Shown: piece after piece, positions 1 through 8,826 of the stretch | Numbering within the stretch: the stretch's first letter is position 1 | How the letters are laid out: each line of letters opens with the position of its first letter | From: Streptomyces sp. CBMA291 | GTDB lineage: Bacteria > Actinomycetota > Actinomycetes > Streptomycetales > Streptomycetaceae | NCBI RefSeq assembly: GCF_014596525.1 | Contig: NZ_MSJP01000008.1 | Coordinates: 124,001-188,000 of the forward strand | Direction: 5' to 3' | DNA length: 64,000 nt | The notes under the pieces: generated by a model | Seen by the model: only the letters and a program-made list of their open reading frames with translations | Told to the model about the DNA's origin: nothing | Databases searched by the model: none | Position numbers and translations under genes: made by a program

Positions 1-1236
1 GAGAAGGAGACCGGCTTCGCGCTGCGCGCCTCACGGGCCGAGTTCTTCGCCGTCCCCGGCGTCTGGCGCGGCTTCGACCACACCGCCCTGGCCCGGCGGC
101 TCGGCGCGCGCGGGGTCTTCGAGGCGTACGGGACGCTCCCGGACGGCGATCCGGCGGTGCTGCCCCCGCCGCCCTCCTCCGGGACCGACGTCCGCTGGAT
201 CTACTGGACCTCCGGCACCACCTCCGACCCCAAGGGCGTCCTGCACACCGACCGGTCCCTGCTCGCCGGCGGCTCCTGCCTCGCCCACGCGCTGCGGCTC
301 ACCGACGCCGACGTCGGCTCGATGGCCTTCCCTTACGCGCACATCGCCGGGCCCGACTACACGGTGATGCTGCTGCTCTACGGCTTCCCCGCCGTCATGA
401 TCGAACGGTTCGCGCTGCCCGGGGCGCTCGACGAGTACCGGCGGCACGGCGTGACCGTCGCGGGCGGCTCCACCGCCTTCTACGCGATGTTCCTCGCCGG
501 ACAGCGCGAGGACCCCGGCACCCCGCTCATCCCCACCCTCCGGCTGCTCGCGGGCGGCGGCGCGCCGAAGCCCCCGGAGATCTACCACGCCGTGCGCGCC
601 GAGCTGGGCTGCCAGCTCACCCACGGCTACGGGATGACGGAGGTCCCCATGATCACCATGGGCGACCCGGAGGACACCCCGGAGAACCTGGCGACCACCG
701 AGGGGCGCCCGCCCGCCGGGATGGAGATCCGGATCAGCGGCTCCGGCGAGGTCCTGCTGCGCGGCGAGGCCGTCTGCCGGGGCTATCTCGACCCGGCGCA
801 GACCGCCGCCGCCTTCGACGAGGACGGCTTCCTCCGCACCGGGGACCTCGGCGGGCTCACCCCGAGCGGCCATCTCGTCCTCACCGGGCGGATCAAGGAC
901 GTCATCATCCGCAAGGGCGAGAACATCTCCGCCAAGGAGATCGAGGACCTCCTCCACGGGCACCCGGGCGTGGGCGACGCCGCCGTCATCGGCCTGCCGG
1001 ACCCCGAGCGCGGCGAACGGGTCTGCGCCGTGGTCGAACAGCCCCCGGGCGCCGCCCCTCTGGACCTCCCGGCGGTGACCGCCTTCCTGCGGGCGGCCGG
1101 GCTCGCCCCGCACAAGCTGCCGGAGCGCCTTGAGGTGGTGGACGCGCTGCCCCGCAACGAGACCCTGCGGAAGGTCCTCAAGTACCGGCTCAGGGAGCGC
1201 TTCGGCGCCGGACGCCGACCCGCCGGACGGGACTGA
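1..1236 (+). CDS. Acyl-CoA ligase (AMP-binding), C-terminal part, truncated by window edge
   Basis: The reading frame is open from the first base, so the true start lies upstream; 411 residues are visible. The ATP-binding P-loop of adenylate-forming enzymes is seen as YWTSGTTSDPKGVLH, followed by YGMTEVP (A5 region), the hinge-preceding TGDLGG motif and GRIKDVIIRKGENIS. The A10 lysine region is near the end as NETLRKVLKYRLRE. The enzyme should activate a carboxylic acid as an acyl-AMP and transfer it to CoA; the substrate cannot be read from sequence. Its last 47 bases overlap the convergent STAS gene. Confidence 0.85.
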   Translation, partial: EKETGFALRASRAEFFAVPGVWRGFDHTALARRLGARGVFEAYGTLPDGDPAVLPPPPSSGTDVRWIYWTSGTTSDPKGVLHTDRSLLAGGSCLAHALRLTDADVGSMAFPYAHIAGPDYTVMLLLYGFPAVMIERFALPGALDEYRRHGVTVAGGSTAFYAMFLAGQREDPGTPLIPTLRLLAGGGAPKPPEIYHAVRAELGCQLTHGYGMTEVPMITMGDPEDTPENLATTEGRPPAGMEIRISGSGEVLLRGEAVCRGYLDPAQTAAAFDEDGFLRTGDLGGLTPSGHLVLTGRIKDVIIRKGENISAKEIEDLLHGHPGVGDAAVIGLPDPERGERVCAVVEQPPGAAPLDLPAVTAFLRAAGLAPHKLPERLEVVDALPRNETLRKVLKYRLRERFGAGRRPAGRD

Positions 1237-1678
1237 CGGGCCCGGGACCTGCGGCGGGACCGGGCGCGGGGCCTGCGGCGGGACCGGGTGCGGAGCGGGC
1301 GGCGGGACCGGCCGGCGGCGCGTCGGCCCGGGTCGCCGTGAGGGCCTCGGGCACGCTCGCGTACACCTCGAAGAGGCGGCGGACGCCGAGCGCGGCGAGC
1401 ACCCGGCCGACGTGCTCCTCCCCGTCCTCCGGCAGGATCAGCCGGAGCCGTCCGCCGCAGGAGCGCAGCAGACGGCGGGCCGCGATCAGCACGCCGACCC
1501 CGCTGGAGTCGCAGAACCGCACGGCGGACAGATCGACCACCAGATCGTGGCGGCCGCCCGCGACGGCGTCGTGCACCCGGCGCCGTATCGACGGAGAGGT
1601 GATCAGATCCATCTCCCCGCGCACACGGAGCACCGTCCAGGCGCCGTACTCGTCCTCGTCGACCTCGATCGTCGTCAC
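1190..1678 (-). CDS. STAS-domain anti-sigma factor antagonist
   Basis: 162 residues. Residues about 1-110 form a STAS domain with the conserved FCDSSGVGVL loop, whose first Ser after Asp is the phosphorylation site in SpoIIAA/RsbV-type anti-anti-sigma factors. The unphosphorylated form would bind an HATPase anti-sigma kinase and free a sigma factor. The C-terminal 45 residues are an Ala/Pro/Gly-rich tail of repeated PGPAAGPAP-like units, which is unusual for the family. GTG start with a weak GCGGGG upstream. It diverges from the sigma-like gene, so the 200 bp between them probably hold both promoters, although I could not define them. Confidence 0.85.
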   Translation of the reverse strand: MTTIEVDEDEYGAWTVLRVRGEMDLITSPSIRRRVHDAVAGGRHDLVVDLSAVRFCDSSGVGVLIAARRLLRSCGGRLRLILPEDGEEHVGRVLAALGVRRLFEVYASVPEALTATRADAPPAGPAARSAPGPAAGPAPGPAAGPGPVSPVRRVGVRRRSAP

Positions 1679-1877
1679 GGACCCCGCTTGCCCCGACGGG
1701 AACGGACGAAACCCCTGAAACGGCGGATGACGCTTTCCTTACCATCCGGGCCCGCGTCAAGGGCGCACTTGCGGCAAACCGACGTGGTCCTCCGGTCAGG
1801 CCACTACTTTGGAAGAAAACGGCGACCGGAGACCGTGTCCGGGGGCCGCCGGGAAGCGGGGAGGGCTGGAGGGCCGG

Positions 1878-2459
1878 ATGGCGACGGAGACACCACTGCG
1901 CTGGGACCGCAGGATGCAGCAGCGCCTGGCCCGCGGCGAGGCCGCGGCGCTCGGCGAGCTGTACGACCGGTTCGCCTCCCTGGTGCACAGCCTCGCCCAC
2001 CGCGTCCTCGACGACGACGAGGCGGCCGACCGGATCACCCGCGAGGTCTTCGTCTCCCTCTGGGAGAACCCCCACGCCTACGACCCCCGGCAGGGCAGCA
2101 TGCGTTCCTGGATCGCCGGAGAGGCCCAGCGGCAGGCCGTGCACCGGCTCCGGCAGGACGAGGCCACGGCGTACGCGGAGACCGGCCGGGGCTCCGCGGA
2201 GGAACTGGAGCAGAAGGTGCTCAAGGCCTCCGTCGCCGCCCGCGCCGACTACATCGTCACCTCCATGCCGACCCCCCTGCGGGCCGCCCTCGACCTGGCC
2301 TACTTCCAGCGCCGCGACTACCGCCAGACCGCCGCCGACCTCGGCGTCACCGAGGACGAGGCACGACGCCGTCTCCGCCTCGGGCTCCAGCTGCTCTCCA
2401 CCGCCCACACCCGGGCCCTCGACGGCGGCGCACCGCCCGGCTACGGACGAGCGCTGTGA
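1878..2459 (+). CDS. ECF-like RNA polymerase sigma factor
   Basis: 193 residues. The N-terminal half (ALGELYDRFASLVHSLAHRV, then EVFVSLWENP and RSWIAGEAQRQAVHRLRQ) fits sigma region 2. The C-terminal half (PLRAALDLAYFQRRDYRQTAADLGVTEDEARRRLRLGL) fits the region 4 helix-turn-helix. The start is ATG 1878, preceded by GGAGGGCCGG; an upstream in-frame ATG at 1809 lacks such a site. Its stop overlaps the GTG start of the zinc-finger gene, the usual arrangement of sigma factor plus cognate anti-sigma factor. The divergent STAS gene suggests a partner-switching layer as well. Confidence 0.8.
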   Translation: MATETPLRWDRRMQQRLARGEAAALGELYDRFASLVHSLAHRVLDDDEAADRITREVFVSLWENPHAYDPRQGSMRSWIAGEAQRQAVHRLRQDEATAYAETGRGSAEELEQKVLKASVAARADYIVTSMPTPLRAALDLAYFQRRDYRQTAADLGVTEDEARRRLRLGLQLLSTAHTRALDGGAPPGYGRAL

Positions 2460-3619
2460 CCGGAGCGCACGACGACACCGAGGAGGGGCCCGGGGTGGAA
2501 CCGCGGCCCGTCGAACCGGCCCTCACCCATGGAGTGCTCAAGTCCCTGCTGGGGGCCTGGGCGCTTTCCGCGTGTTCGGCCGGGGAGAGCAAGGCCGTCG
2601 AGGAGCACCTGACCTCCTGCGCGCCCTGCGCCGACGAGGCCCTGCGGCTGCGCGACGCGGTGTCGCTCCTCCACGAGGACCGCGATCTGGACCTCGATCC
2701 GCTGCTGCGCTCCCGCGTCCTGGAGAACTGCCTGGGCCGCCGCCCCGCCCGTATCCCCATACCGGAGTGGGTCACCCCGTACGACGCCGAGACCGCCCGG
2801 CTCGACGCGCTGCTCCGGGACATCGGCGAGGCCGAGTGGCACGCGCCGGTACGGCTCCGCTGGTACGAGGACGACCGGCCGTCGCACCGCAAGGCCACCG
2901 TCGCCGGGGTCCTCGGGCATCTGATGGCGGTCGACGGGGTGGTCTCCTCGGCCCTCGGGCTCGACGACCCGCTGGGCGCGGGCACCCCGGAGCTGTCGCC
3001 GACCGAGCGCACCGAGGCCTTCTGGTCCGGGCTCGACCGCCCGGCGGGCCGGACCCTGCGCGGGCCCTGGCGGCAGCAGAGCCACACCCTGATCCGCACG
3101 GTCTCGTTCGCGGGCCGGGGCGTGGCGGACCTGACGGTCACCTACAAGGACTTCGCGCTGCCGCTGCGGGACGCGCTCCTGGAGCGCGCCTTCGAGTGCT
3201 GGGTGCACGCCGACGACATCGCGACGGCGGTGGACTATCCGTACGCCCCGCCGAGCAGCGTCCATCTGCACGGGATGATCGACCTGGCGGCGCGGCTGCT
3301 CCCGGCGGCGCTCGCCGGACGGCGCCGGTCGGGGCTCGCGTCCCCGCCGCGCGGTCTCGTCGAGGCGGGCGCGCCGGGCCGTTCGCTCCATCTGGAGGTG
3401 GAGGGAGCGGGCGGCGGGCACTGGTACATCGCCCTGGACTCCCCGGCGGCGATCGGCTCGCCCGACCAGGCGGTGGCGCAGGTGGCGCTCGACGGGGTGG
3501 AGTTCTGCCAGCTGGTGGCGGGGCACGTCTCGCCGGAGGAGGCGGCGGTGGGGCAGGACGGGGACCGGGAGGCGATCCGCGACGTCCTGTGCGCGGCGGC
3601 TTCGCTGAGCAGGCTGTAG
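2456..3619 (+). CDS. Zinc-finger (zf-HC2) protein with DinB/maleylpyruvate isomerase-like domain; likely anti-sigma factor
   Basis: 387 residues from a GTG that overlaps the preceding stop codon by four bases. Residues about 25-65 carry the anti-sigma zinc motif seen as EEHLTSCAPCADEA (HxxxCxxC). From about residue 105 there is a four-helix DinB-type domain like the metal-binding N-terminus of mycothiol-dependent maleylpyruvate isomerases (YDAETARLDALLRDI, then VAGVLGHLMAVDGVVSSAL). No membrane segment is evident, so it would be a cytoplasmic redox- or metal-responsive anti-sigma factor for the upstream sigma factor. That role is inferred from the zinc motif and translational coupling. Confidence 0.75.
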   Translation: MTGAHDDTEEGPGVEPRPVEPALTHGVLKSLLGAWALSACSAGESKAVEEHLTSCAPCADEALRLRDAVSLLHEDRDLDLDPLLRSRVLENCLGRRPARIPIPEWVTPYDAETARLDALLRDIGEAEWHAPVRLRWYEDDRPSHRKATVAGVLGHLMAVDGVVSSALGLDDPLGAGTPELSPTERTEAFWSGLDRPAGRTLRGPWRQQSHTLIRTVSFAGRGVADLTVTYKDFALPLRDALLERAFECWVHADDIATAVDYPYAPPSSVHLHGMIDLAARLLPAALAGRRRSGLASPPRGLVEAGAPGRSLHLEVEGAGGGHWYIALDSPAAIGSPDQAVAQVALDGVEFCQLVAGHVSPEEAAVGQDGDREAIRDVLCAAASLSRL

Positions 3620-3744
3620 CGGGAGCGGCGCGCGCCGGAGGGGCCGCGCCGGAGGCGGCGCGCGGTGGGACCTGCCCGCGCCGGGAGCGGCCTGCGGTGG
3701 GACCGGCGCGCGGTGGGCGGCCGGTCCCGGTCAGGTCCGGTGTG

Positions 3745-4596
3745 TCAGGCGAAGACGACCGTGCGGCGTCCGTTGAGGAGGATGCGGCGCTCCGCGTGCC
3801 ACTTGACCGCGCGGGCCAGGGCCTGGCACTCCACGTCCCGGCCGACGGCGACCAGTTGGTCGGGGGTGACCTCGTGGCCGACGCGCTTGACCTCCTGCTC
3901 GATGATCGGGCCCTCGTCGAGGTCGGCCGTCACGTAGTGGGCGGTCGCGCCGATCAGCTTCACGCCGCGCGCGTGCGCCTGGTGGTAGGGCTTGGCGCCC
4001 TTGAAGCTGGGGAGGAAGGAGTGGTGGATGTTGATGATCCGCCCGGAGAGCTTCGTGCAGAGGTCGTCGGAGAGGACCTGCATGTAGCGGGCGAGGACGA
4101 CCAGTTCGACCTGCTGCTCGTGGACGAGGTCGAGCAGCTCCGCCTCGGCCGCCGCCTTGGTCTCCTTGGTGACGGGGATGTGCCGGAAGGGCAGCCCGTA
4201 GGAGCCGACCAGCTCCTCGAAGTCCGTGTGGTTGGAGACCACGGCGACGATCTCCACGGGGAGCGCGCCGATCCGGGAGCGGAAGAGCAGATCGTTCAGG
4301 CAGTGGCCGAACTTGGACACCATCAGGACGACCCGCATGGGCTGGTCCGCGCGGTTGATGACCCAGTCCATCACGAAGGAGTCGCCGACGGCGGCGAAGC
4401 TGGCGCGCAGCTTCTCCACGTCGACGGGCGCTTCGGCGGAGAAGTGGACCCGCATGAAGAAGAGCCCGGTGTCGCGGTCGCCGAACTGCTGGCTGTCCTC
4501 GATGTTGCAACCAGTGATGAAGAGGTAGCTCGACACGGCGTGCACGATGCCCTGCTTGTCGGGGCAGGAGAGGGTGAGGACGTACTGGTCGGTCAT
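3745..4596 (-). CDS. purU: Formyltetrahydrofolate deformylase PurU
   Basis: 283 residues. It hydrolyses 10-formyl-tetrahydrofolate to formate and tetrahydrofolate, balancing the one-carbon pool. An N-terminal ACT domain (VLTLSCPDKQGIVHAVSSYL) is followed by a formyltransferase fold. The catalytic region reads NIHHSFLPSFKGAKPYHQA, and DLDEGPIIEQ carries the catalytic Asp. I start at the ATG giving MTDQYVLTLS because family members begin there; an in-frame GTG lies 18 bases upstream. The gene converges on the anti-sigma gene, with 125 bp of GC-rich repetitive spacer between. Confidence 0.95.
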   Translation of the reverse strand: MTDQYVLTLSCPDKQGIVHAVSSYLFITGCNIEDSQQFGDRDTGLFFMRVHFSAEAPVDVEKLRASFAAVGDSFVMDWVINRADQPMRVVLMVSKFGHCLNDLLFRSRIGALPVEIVAVVSNHTDFEELVGSYGLPFRHIPVTKETKAAAEAELLDLVHEQQVELVVLARYMQVLSDDLCTKLSGRIINIHHSFLPSFKGAKPYHQAHARGVKLIGATAHYVTADLDEGPIIEQEVKRVGHEVTPDQLVAVGRDVECQALARAVKWHAERRILLNGRRTVVFA

Positions 4597-4642
4597 CCCG
4601 TCAGCCTGCCACACCCGGGGGCGCCGCGGAGCCTGCCGTCCG

Positions 4643-5137
4643 TCAGACGGACCGCGTCATGACGCGGAGCAGGTCGAGGGAGCGCGGCGGCGCGTCGGGG
4701 TCCTCCCCGTCGGCCCGCGCGAGGCGTACGTGGGCCTCGCGGGCGGCATGGACGGCCTCGGGCCAGCCGGGGTGGCCGAGGTAGGCGGAGACGGGCGCGT
4801 CGGGGCCCACCTGGTGCAGGATGCGGACCACCCGCCGGACGGCGACGTCGACGAGGGCCGCCTCGGTGGTGTCGCGGAAGATGGCGCCGACGTACTTCTC
4901 GGCGGACCAGTTGTCCAGCCAGGTGTCCTCGACCAGGCGGTAGACGGCGTCGGTGACGTCGCCGTACCCCTCCTGGCCGGCCAGCCAGGTCGTCTCGTGG
5001 AACCCGGGGTCGGAGAGCATGTGCAGCGCGGAGCGCACGTTGCTGCGCCAGCGCCACCACGGCATGTCGTTGAGCGGCATGCCGCCTATGGTGGAGGAGC
5101 GACGGCCGCGGCGGGAAGGGTTCGCTGGACTGGACAT
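4643..5137 (-). CDS. Conserved hypothetical protein, SCO4402 family
   Basis: 164 residues with no recognised catalytic motif. The basic N-terminus (SSPANPSRRGRRSST) is followed by a helical body beginning MPLNDMPWWRWRSNVRSALH. From memory the S. coelicolor homologue SCO4402 also lies beside purU, which supports orthology. ATG 5137 is chosen because a TACGAT -10-like hexamer sits only six bases upstream, implying a leaderless or near-leaderless transcript. It is in the same direction as purU with a 46-bp gap, so the two may be cotranscribed. Function unknown. Confidence 0.8.
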   Translation of the reverse strand: MSSPANPSRRGRRSSTIGGMPLNDMPWWRWRSNVRSALHMLSDPGFHETTWLAGQEGYGDVTDAVYRLVEDTWLDNWSAEKYVGAIFRDTTEAALVDVAVRRVVRILHQVGPDAPVSAYLGHPGWPEAVHAAREAHVRLARADGEDPDAPPRSLDLLRVMTRSV

Positions 5138-5143
5138 CCTTCG

Positions 5144-5149
5144 ATCGTA
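5144..5149 (-). promoter_or_regulatory. Candidate -10 element of a leaderless promoter
   Basis: TACGAT on the minus strand lies six bases before the ATG of the SCO4402-like gene. The same geometry (TANNNT, 6-7 bases, ATG) recurs at four other genes in the window. No convincing -35 box is visible. Confidence 0.4.
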
Positions 5150-5274
5150 CGGTCCGACGTCCGAACGGTGCCGCCACCCCCGGAGGGCCCCGCCCCCCGC
5201 GCCACCCCCGTAATTCACCGTCGCGTCACCCCCCGTTGAACCGCACTCACTCCCGCGTTACCCAGGAGGAGGAA

Positions 5275-6558
5275 ATGTGCGTGTCCATGACCGGTAGGCG
5301 ACTTCCCCCACTCTTCGCGTACGTCACAGCCGCAGCGGCCGCTGCCTCCCTGCTCACCGGGTGCGGCGTGCTCCCCGGCACCACGGCGGGCTCCCGGGAG
5401 CCCGTGACCGTGATGACCTGGGCGCCCGACCAGACCCGGGCGACCAACATGCCCGGCATGCCCGCCATGGCGCAGGCCTACGCCCGCTGGGTCAACGCCC
5501 AGGGCGGCATCGACGGGCACGAGCTGCGCGTCCTCACCTGCAACGAGCACAACACCCCCTCCGGCGCCGCCGACTGCGCCCGCCGGGCCGTCCACGAGAA
5601 GGTCGTCGCCGTCGTCGGCTCGTACAGCCAGAACGGGCGCGCCTTCATGGCCCCGCTCGAAGCGGCCGGCATCCCCTACATCGGCGGCTACGGCATCACG
5701 GAGGACGAGTTCACCAGCGCGATCTCCTACCCCGTCAACGGCGGGCAGGCCTCCCTCATCGCCGGGCACGGCATGCAGCTGGCCCAGGAGTGCCGGACGG
5801 TCTCCCTGGTCAGGCCCGACACCCTCGCGGGCGACAAGATGCCCGAGCTGCTCAACTCGGGTCTGCGCAAGGCCAGTCACCGCGGCGCCGTCGACATCCC
5901 GGCCGTCGAGGACGCCGCCGAGTACACCAAGCAGGCGGGCCGGGCCCGGGAGAAGGCGGGCAGCGAGAACGGCTGCGTCACCGCCGTACTCGGCGAGCGC
6001 ACCCAGACCTTCTTCGACTCCTTCCGGCGCCTGCCCGAGGAGGAGCGCGGCTCCGGCGGCAAGCGCGACGCGGTGCGGATCTCCTCGGTCCTCGGCAGCG
6101 TCGGCCAGCCCGTCATCGACCGTACGGGCGGCGCGCACAGCCCCTTCGAGGGCGCGTACGTCACGGGCTGGTACCCGGAGGCCGAGGACAGGGCCTGGGA
6201 GCCGATGCGGAAGGTCATCAAGGAGCACGCCTTCGCCGACAACCGGGTCGACCCGGCCGACGCGGGCGTGCAGACCACCTGGATCGCCTACACGGTCCTC
6301 AAGGCGGTCGTCGAGTCCCTCGGCACCGACCACGTCACGGCCACCCAGATCACCCAGGCCCTGGACCGGGGCGAGCGGATCGACACCGGGGGCCTCACCC
6401 CGACCCTGCGCTGGCGGTACCAGGATCTGCTCGGCGCCCCCGGCTTCCCCCGGATCGTCAACCGCAAGGTGACGTTCCAGGTCGTCCGCAAGGGCCGTCT
6501 CGTGGCCCAGCGCCCCGGCTTCGTGGACGTCGGCCAGACGGTCCTGACGGCACCGTGA
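5275..6558 (+). CDS. ABC transporter solute-binding lipoprotein (branched-chain amino acid type)
   Basis: 427 residues. The signal peptide (VTAAAAAASLLTGC) ends in a lipobox LLTGC, so the mature protein should be lipid-anchored outside the membrane. The rest is a type-1 periplasmic-binding fold (Peripla_BP_6): AYARWVNAQGGIDGHELRVL, then VVAVVGSYSQNGRAFMAPLEAAGIPYIGG as the ligand-loop region. A strong AGGAGGAGG at 5264-5272 precedes ATG 5275; GTG 5281 is better spaced from it and ATG 5287 is a third in-frame option. No permease or ATPase gene is adjacent, so it is an orphan binding protein. The ligand is unknown. Confidence 0.85.
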   Translation: MCVSMTGRRLPPLFAYVTAAAAAASLLTGCGVLPGTTAGSREPVTVMTWAPDQTRATNMPGMPAMAQAYARWVNAQGGIDGHELRVLTCNEHNTPSGAADCARRAVHEKVVAVVGSYSQNGRAFMAPLEAAGIPYIGGYGITEDEFTSAISYPVNGGQASLIAGHGMQLAQECRTVSLVRPDTLAGDKMPELLNSGLRKASHRGAVDIPAVEDAAEYTKQAGRAREKAGSENGCVTAVLGERTQTFFDSFRRLPEEERGSGGKRDAVRISSVLGSVGQPVIDRTGGAHSPFEGAYVTGWYPEAEDRAWEPMRKVIKEHAFADNRVDPADAGVQTTWIAYTVLKAVVESLGTDHVTATQITQALDRGERIDTGGLTPTLRWRYQDLLGAPGFPRIVNRKVTFQVVRKGRLVAQRPGFVDVGQTVLTAP

Positions 6559-6584
6559 GCCCCCGCGCCGGGGGGTGAGACCGC

Positions 6585-6900
6585 ATGCGCCCGGCGCGGG
6601 AGTACGGCCTCGTCACCCGGCGCACGCCCCCGAGCCGGACGTCCGGGCTCACGCCCCTGCGTCCGGCTCACACCCCGGCGCGCGGACCTAACCGCCGGGT
6701 GCGCGGCCTCACCACCGGGTGTACGGCCTCACGCGGGGCGTACGGCTAGCGGCCGGGCATACGAACTCACAGCCGGGCACGGCGTCCCCACCACCGGGTG
6801 TACGGCCTCACGCCGGGCGTACGGCTAGCGGCCGGGCACACGGACTCACAGCCGGGCCGCGCGGCCTCGCCGCCGGGCGTACGGCTCACAGCTGGGTGTA
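6585..6900. repeat. Degenerate ~20-bp tandem repeat with a nested 79-bp duplication
   Basis: Read on the minus strand the segment is about fifteen degenerate units of form TGAGGCCGTACRCCCGGYGG. At 6711-6789 and 6790-6864 a four-unit block is repeated at 79-bp spacing with few differences. The array runs into the stop codon region of the downstream membrane-protein gene, whose last codons resemble a unit. No gene is supported in 6559-6885. Confidence 0.75.
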
Positions 6901-8376
6901 CGTGCGCTTCTCCAGGCCGTACTTGTCGGCGGTCGGGTTCCACAGCCCGGCCGCCTTCTTCTTGGCGTTGGTGGCCTCGCCGCTCTTCTCCGTCGCCTCG
7001 ACCGTCCGGTTCGTCGAGTGCGCCTTGCCGTCCTTGCACGCCTTCTTGGACTTCATCTGGTCGGCCCAGGCCGCGTAGTGGTCGTCGGCCGCTGCCGACG
7101 CCTGCCACGCCTTGGTGAGGGCGGCGGTCAGCGCGGGGCTGTCCGGGATCTTGTCCACGCCGAGCGACTGGAGCCGGGTCACCAGGCTCCGGCGCTGCTC
7201 GGCGGCGGCCCGCAGATCGGTGGCCGCCTTGTCCAGGTCCTTGCACTGCTTGATCAGCTCGACCGAGCTGATCACCGTGTCCCGGCTGCTGCTGCTGTCC
7301 GCGAGCAGCTTGCTCAGCTCCCGCGCCTGCGGCTCCGCCGGGTCGGCGGGCTTCTCCTCGGCGGGCGGCGCCTCGGTGGTGGGCGCGGCGGAGTCGGCCG
7401 CCACGTTCTGGCTGCCCTTCTCGGGCGTCTTCTCGTCGCCGCCGCTGAGCAGCACGCCCGCGCCGAGTCCGACGACGGCGCAGCCCGCCACGACCACCGC
7501 GATCAGCGCGACCGGCGACTTTCGGCGCGGGGGCTCGGGCTCGTCGTCGTAGTACGCGTCCTGATAGGCGTACTGCTGCTGCGGCGGGGCCTGGTGATGC
7601 TGCTGGGGATGAGGAGGCTGGTGCTGCTGCTGGTACGGGGCGGGGGCCGGAGGCTGCTGGTACGCCTGGGTGCGCGGCGGCTGCGGAGCCCTCGGCGTCT
7701 CCGTACGGAAGAGGCTGTCGAACTCCGCGGGCGGCTGCCGCTCGCCGGGCTCCCGCGCGGGTACGGGCGCGATGTACTGGGTCGCGTCGGAGGCGCCGGC
7801 GGGCGCGGGGCCCTGCGGCGGGACCGGGGATATGTGCTGGGTCGCCTGGAGGTCACCGGCGGCGGGCGGCGGGTAGCCGTATCCCGGCGGCGGCGCCGGG
7901 GGCATCGCGCCCGGGTACGCCGGGGGTGTGCCGCCGGTGACCGGCGGGATGTGCTGGGTGGCCTGGAAATCGGCCTGCGGGCCGGGGTAGCCGTAACCGG
8001 GCGGCGGGCTCTGCGGAGCGGCCTGCGGGCCCGGGTATCCGTAGCCGGGCTGCGGGTTCCGGGGGTCGGTCTGCGGGGCCGGGTATCCGTAACCGGGCTG
8101 CGGGGCACGGGGGTCGGCCGACGGGCCGGGGTGGCCGTAGCCGGGCGGCGGGGGGCCCTCCGCCGGGACCGGTGGCAGGTACTGGGTCGGCTGGGCGTCC
8201 GCGGCGCCCGGGACCGCCTCCGGCGGCAGCGGCTGCGCGGGCGGCAGTGGCTGTCCGCCCTGCTGCCCGGCGGCGGGACCCCAGGCGCCGTCCCACGACT
8301 GTGCTCCCCCGTGGGCGTTGTTCGCCGGGGGCACCGCCGGGTACTGCGGCTCCGGACCCTGTCCGTTCTGCGTCAC
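6886..8376 (-). CDS. Pro/Gln-rich single-span membrane protein, function unknown
   Basis: 496 residues from a GTG start preceded by AGGAG. Residues about 1-280 are low complexity, rich in Pro, Gly, Gln and Tyr, with repeats of GYGYPGPQ type and recurring TQYLPPVP / TQHIPPV motifs. One transmembrane helix follows basic residues (RRKSPVALIAVVVAGCAVVG). The C-terminal ~170 residues are charged and helical, presumably outside the cell (type II topology), ending WNPTADKYGLEKRTYTQL. I do not recognise the outer domain. Such proline-rich cytoplasmic tails are common in Streptomyces membrane proteins and may be interaction surfaces. Confidence 0.75.
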   Translation of the reverse strand: MTQNGQGPEPQYPAVPPANNAHGGAQSWDGAWGPAAGQQGGQPLPPAQPLPPEAVPGAADAQPTQYLPPVPAEGPPPPGYGHPGPSADPRAPQPGYGYPAPQTDPRNPQPGYGYPGPQAAPQSPPPGYGYPGPQADFQATQHIPPVTGGTPPAYPGAMPPAPPPGYGYPPPAAGDLQATQHISPVPPQGPAPAGASDATQYIAPVPAREPGERQPPAEFDSLFRTETPRAPQPPRTQAYQQPPAPAPYQQQHQPPHPQQHHQAPPQQQYAYQDAYYDDEPEPPRRKSPVALIAVVVAGCAVVGLGAGVLLSGGDEKTPEKGSQNVAADSAAPTTEAPPAEEKPADPAEPQARELSKLLADSSSSRDTVISSVELIKQCKDLDKAATDLRAAAEQRRSLVTRLQSLGVDKIPDSPALTAALTKAWQASAAADDHYAAWADQMKSKKACKDGKAHSTNRTVEATEKSGEATNAKKKAAGLWNPTADKYGLEKRTYTQL

Positions 8377-8826
8377 CGGGACTCCTACTGATGGACCAAC
8401 GGAATCGTCGGCTCACGCTACCGGGTACGCGCCGGGCTCCGCACACACGTGTGAGCCCGGTTACACCAACGTCACCCACCACCCTCGAACCAGGCCCTCC
8501 TGATCGGGTCGAGCCCCCACCGACCTGCCCCGATCCACCCCAACCACCCGGCCCGGCCCACTCCGGGGCCACTCCGCCCCAACCGCCCGAGCCCGTCCCG
8601 CTCCGGGCCCGACCACCCGGCCCGCACCTTCCGCACCGGCTCGGACTCCCCCTGCGCGGGAACCCACGCCGACCCGGCCCAACCCAGCCCGGCCCGATCC
8701 GCTCGTGAACAGGCCCACCTCACTGAGGAACAGGCCCGCTCCGCTCAGGAACAGGCCCCCCAGAAGCAGACCCCGCGTCACCCCGCCCCGATCCGCTCGG
8801 GCCCGGCCCCCGTCCCGTGGCCCCTC
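8377..8826. other. 450-bp intergenic region with 21-bp direct repeats
   Basis: No gene is supported. Three head-to-tail copies of a 21-bp unit beginning GAACAGGCCC start at 8707, 8728 and 8749. The rest is C-rich sequence with loosely repeated CCACCCGGCCC-like blocks. It separates the stop of the HTH-TPR regulator from the start of the Pro-rich membrane gene, so it should contain that gene's promoter. Confidence 0.6.
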
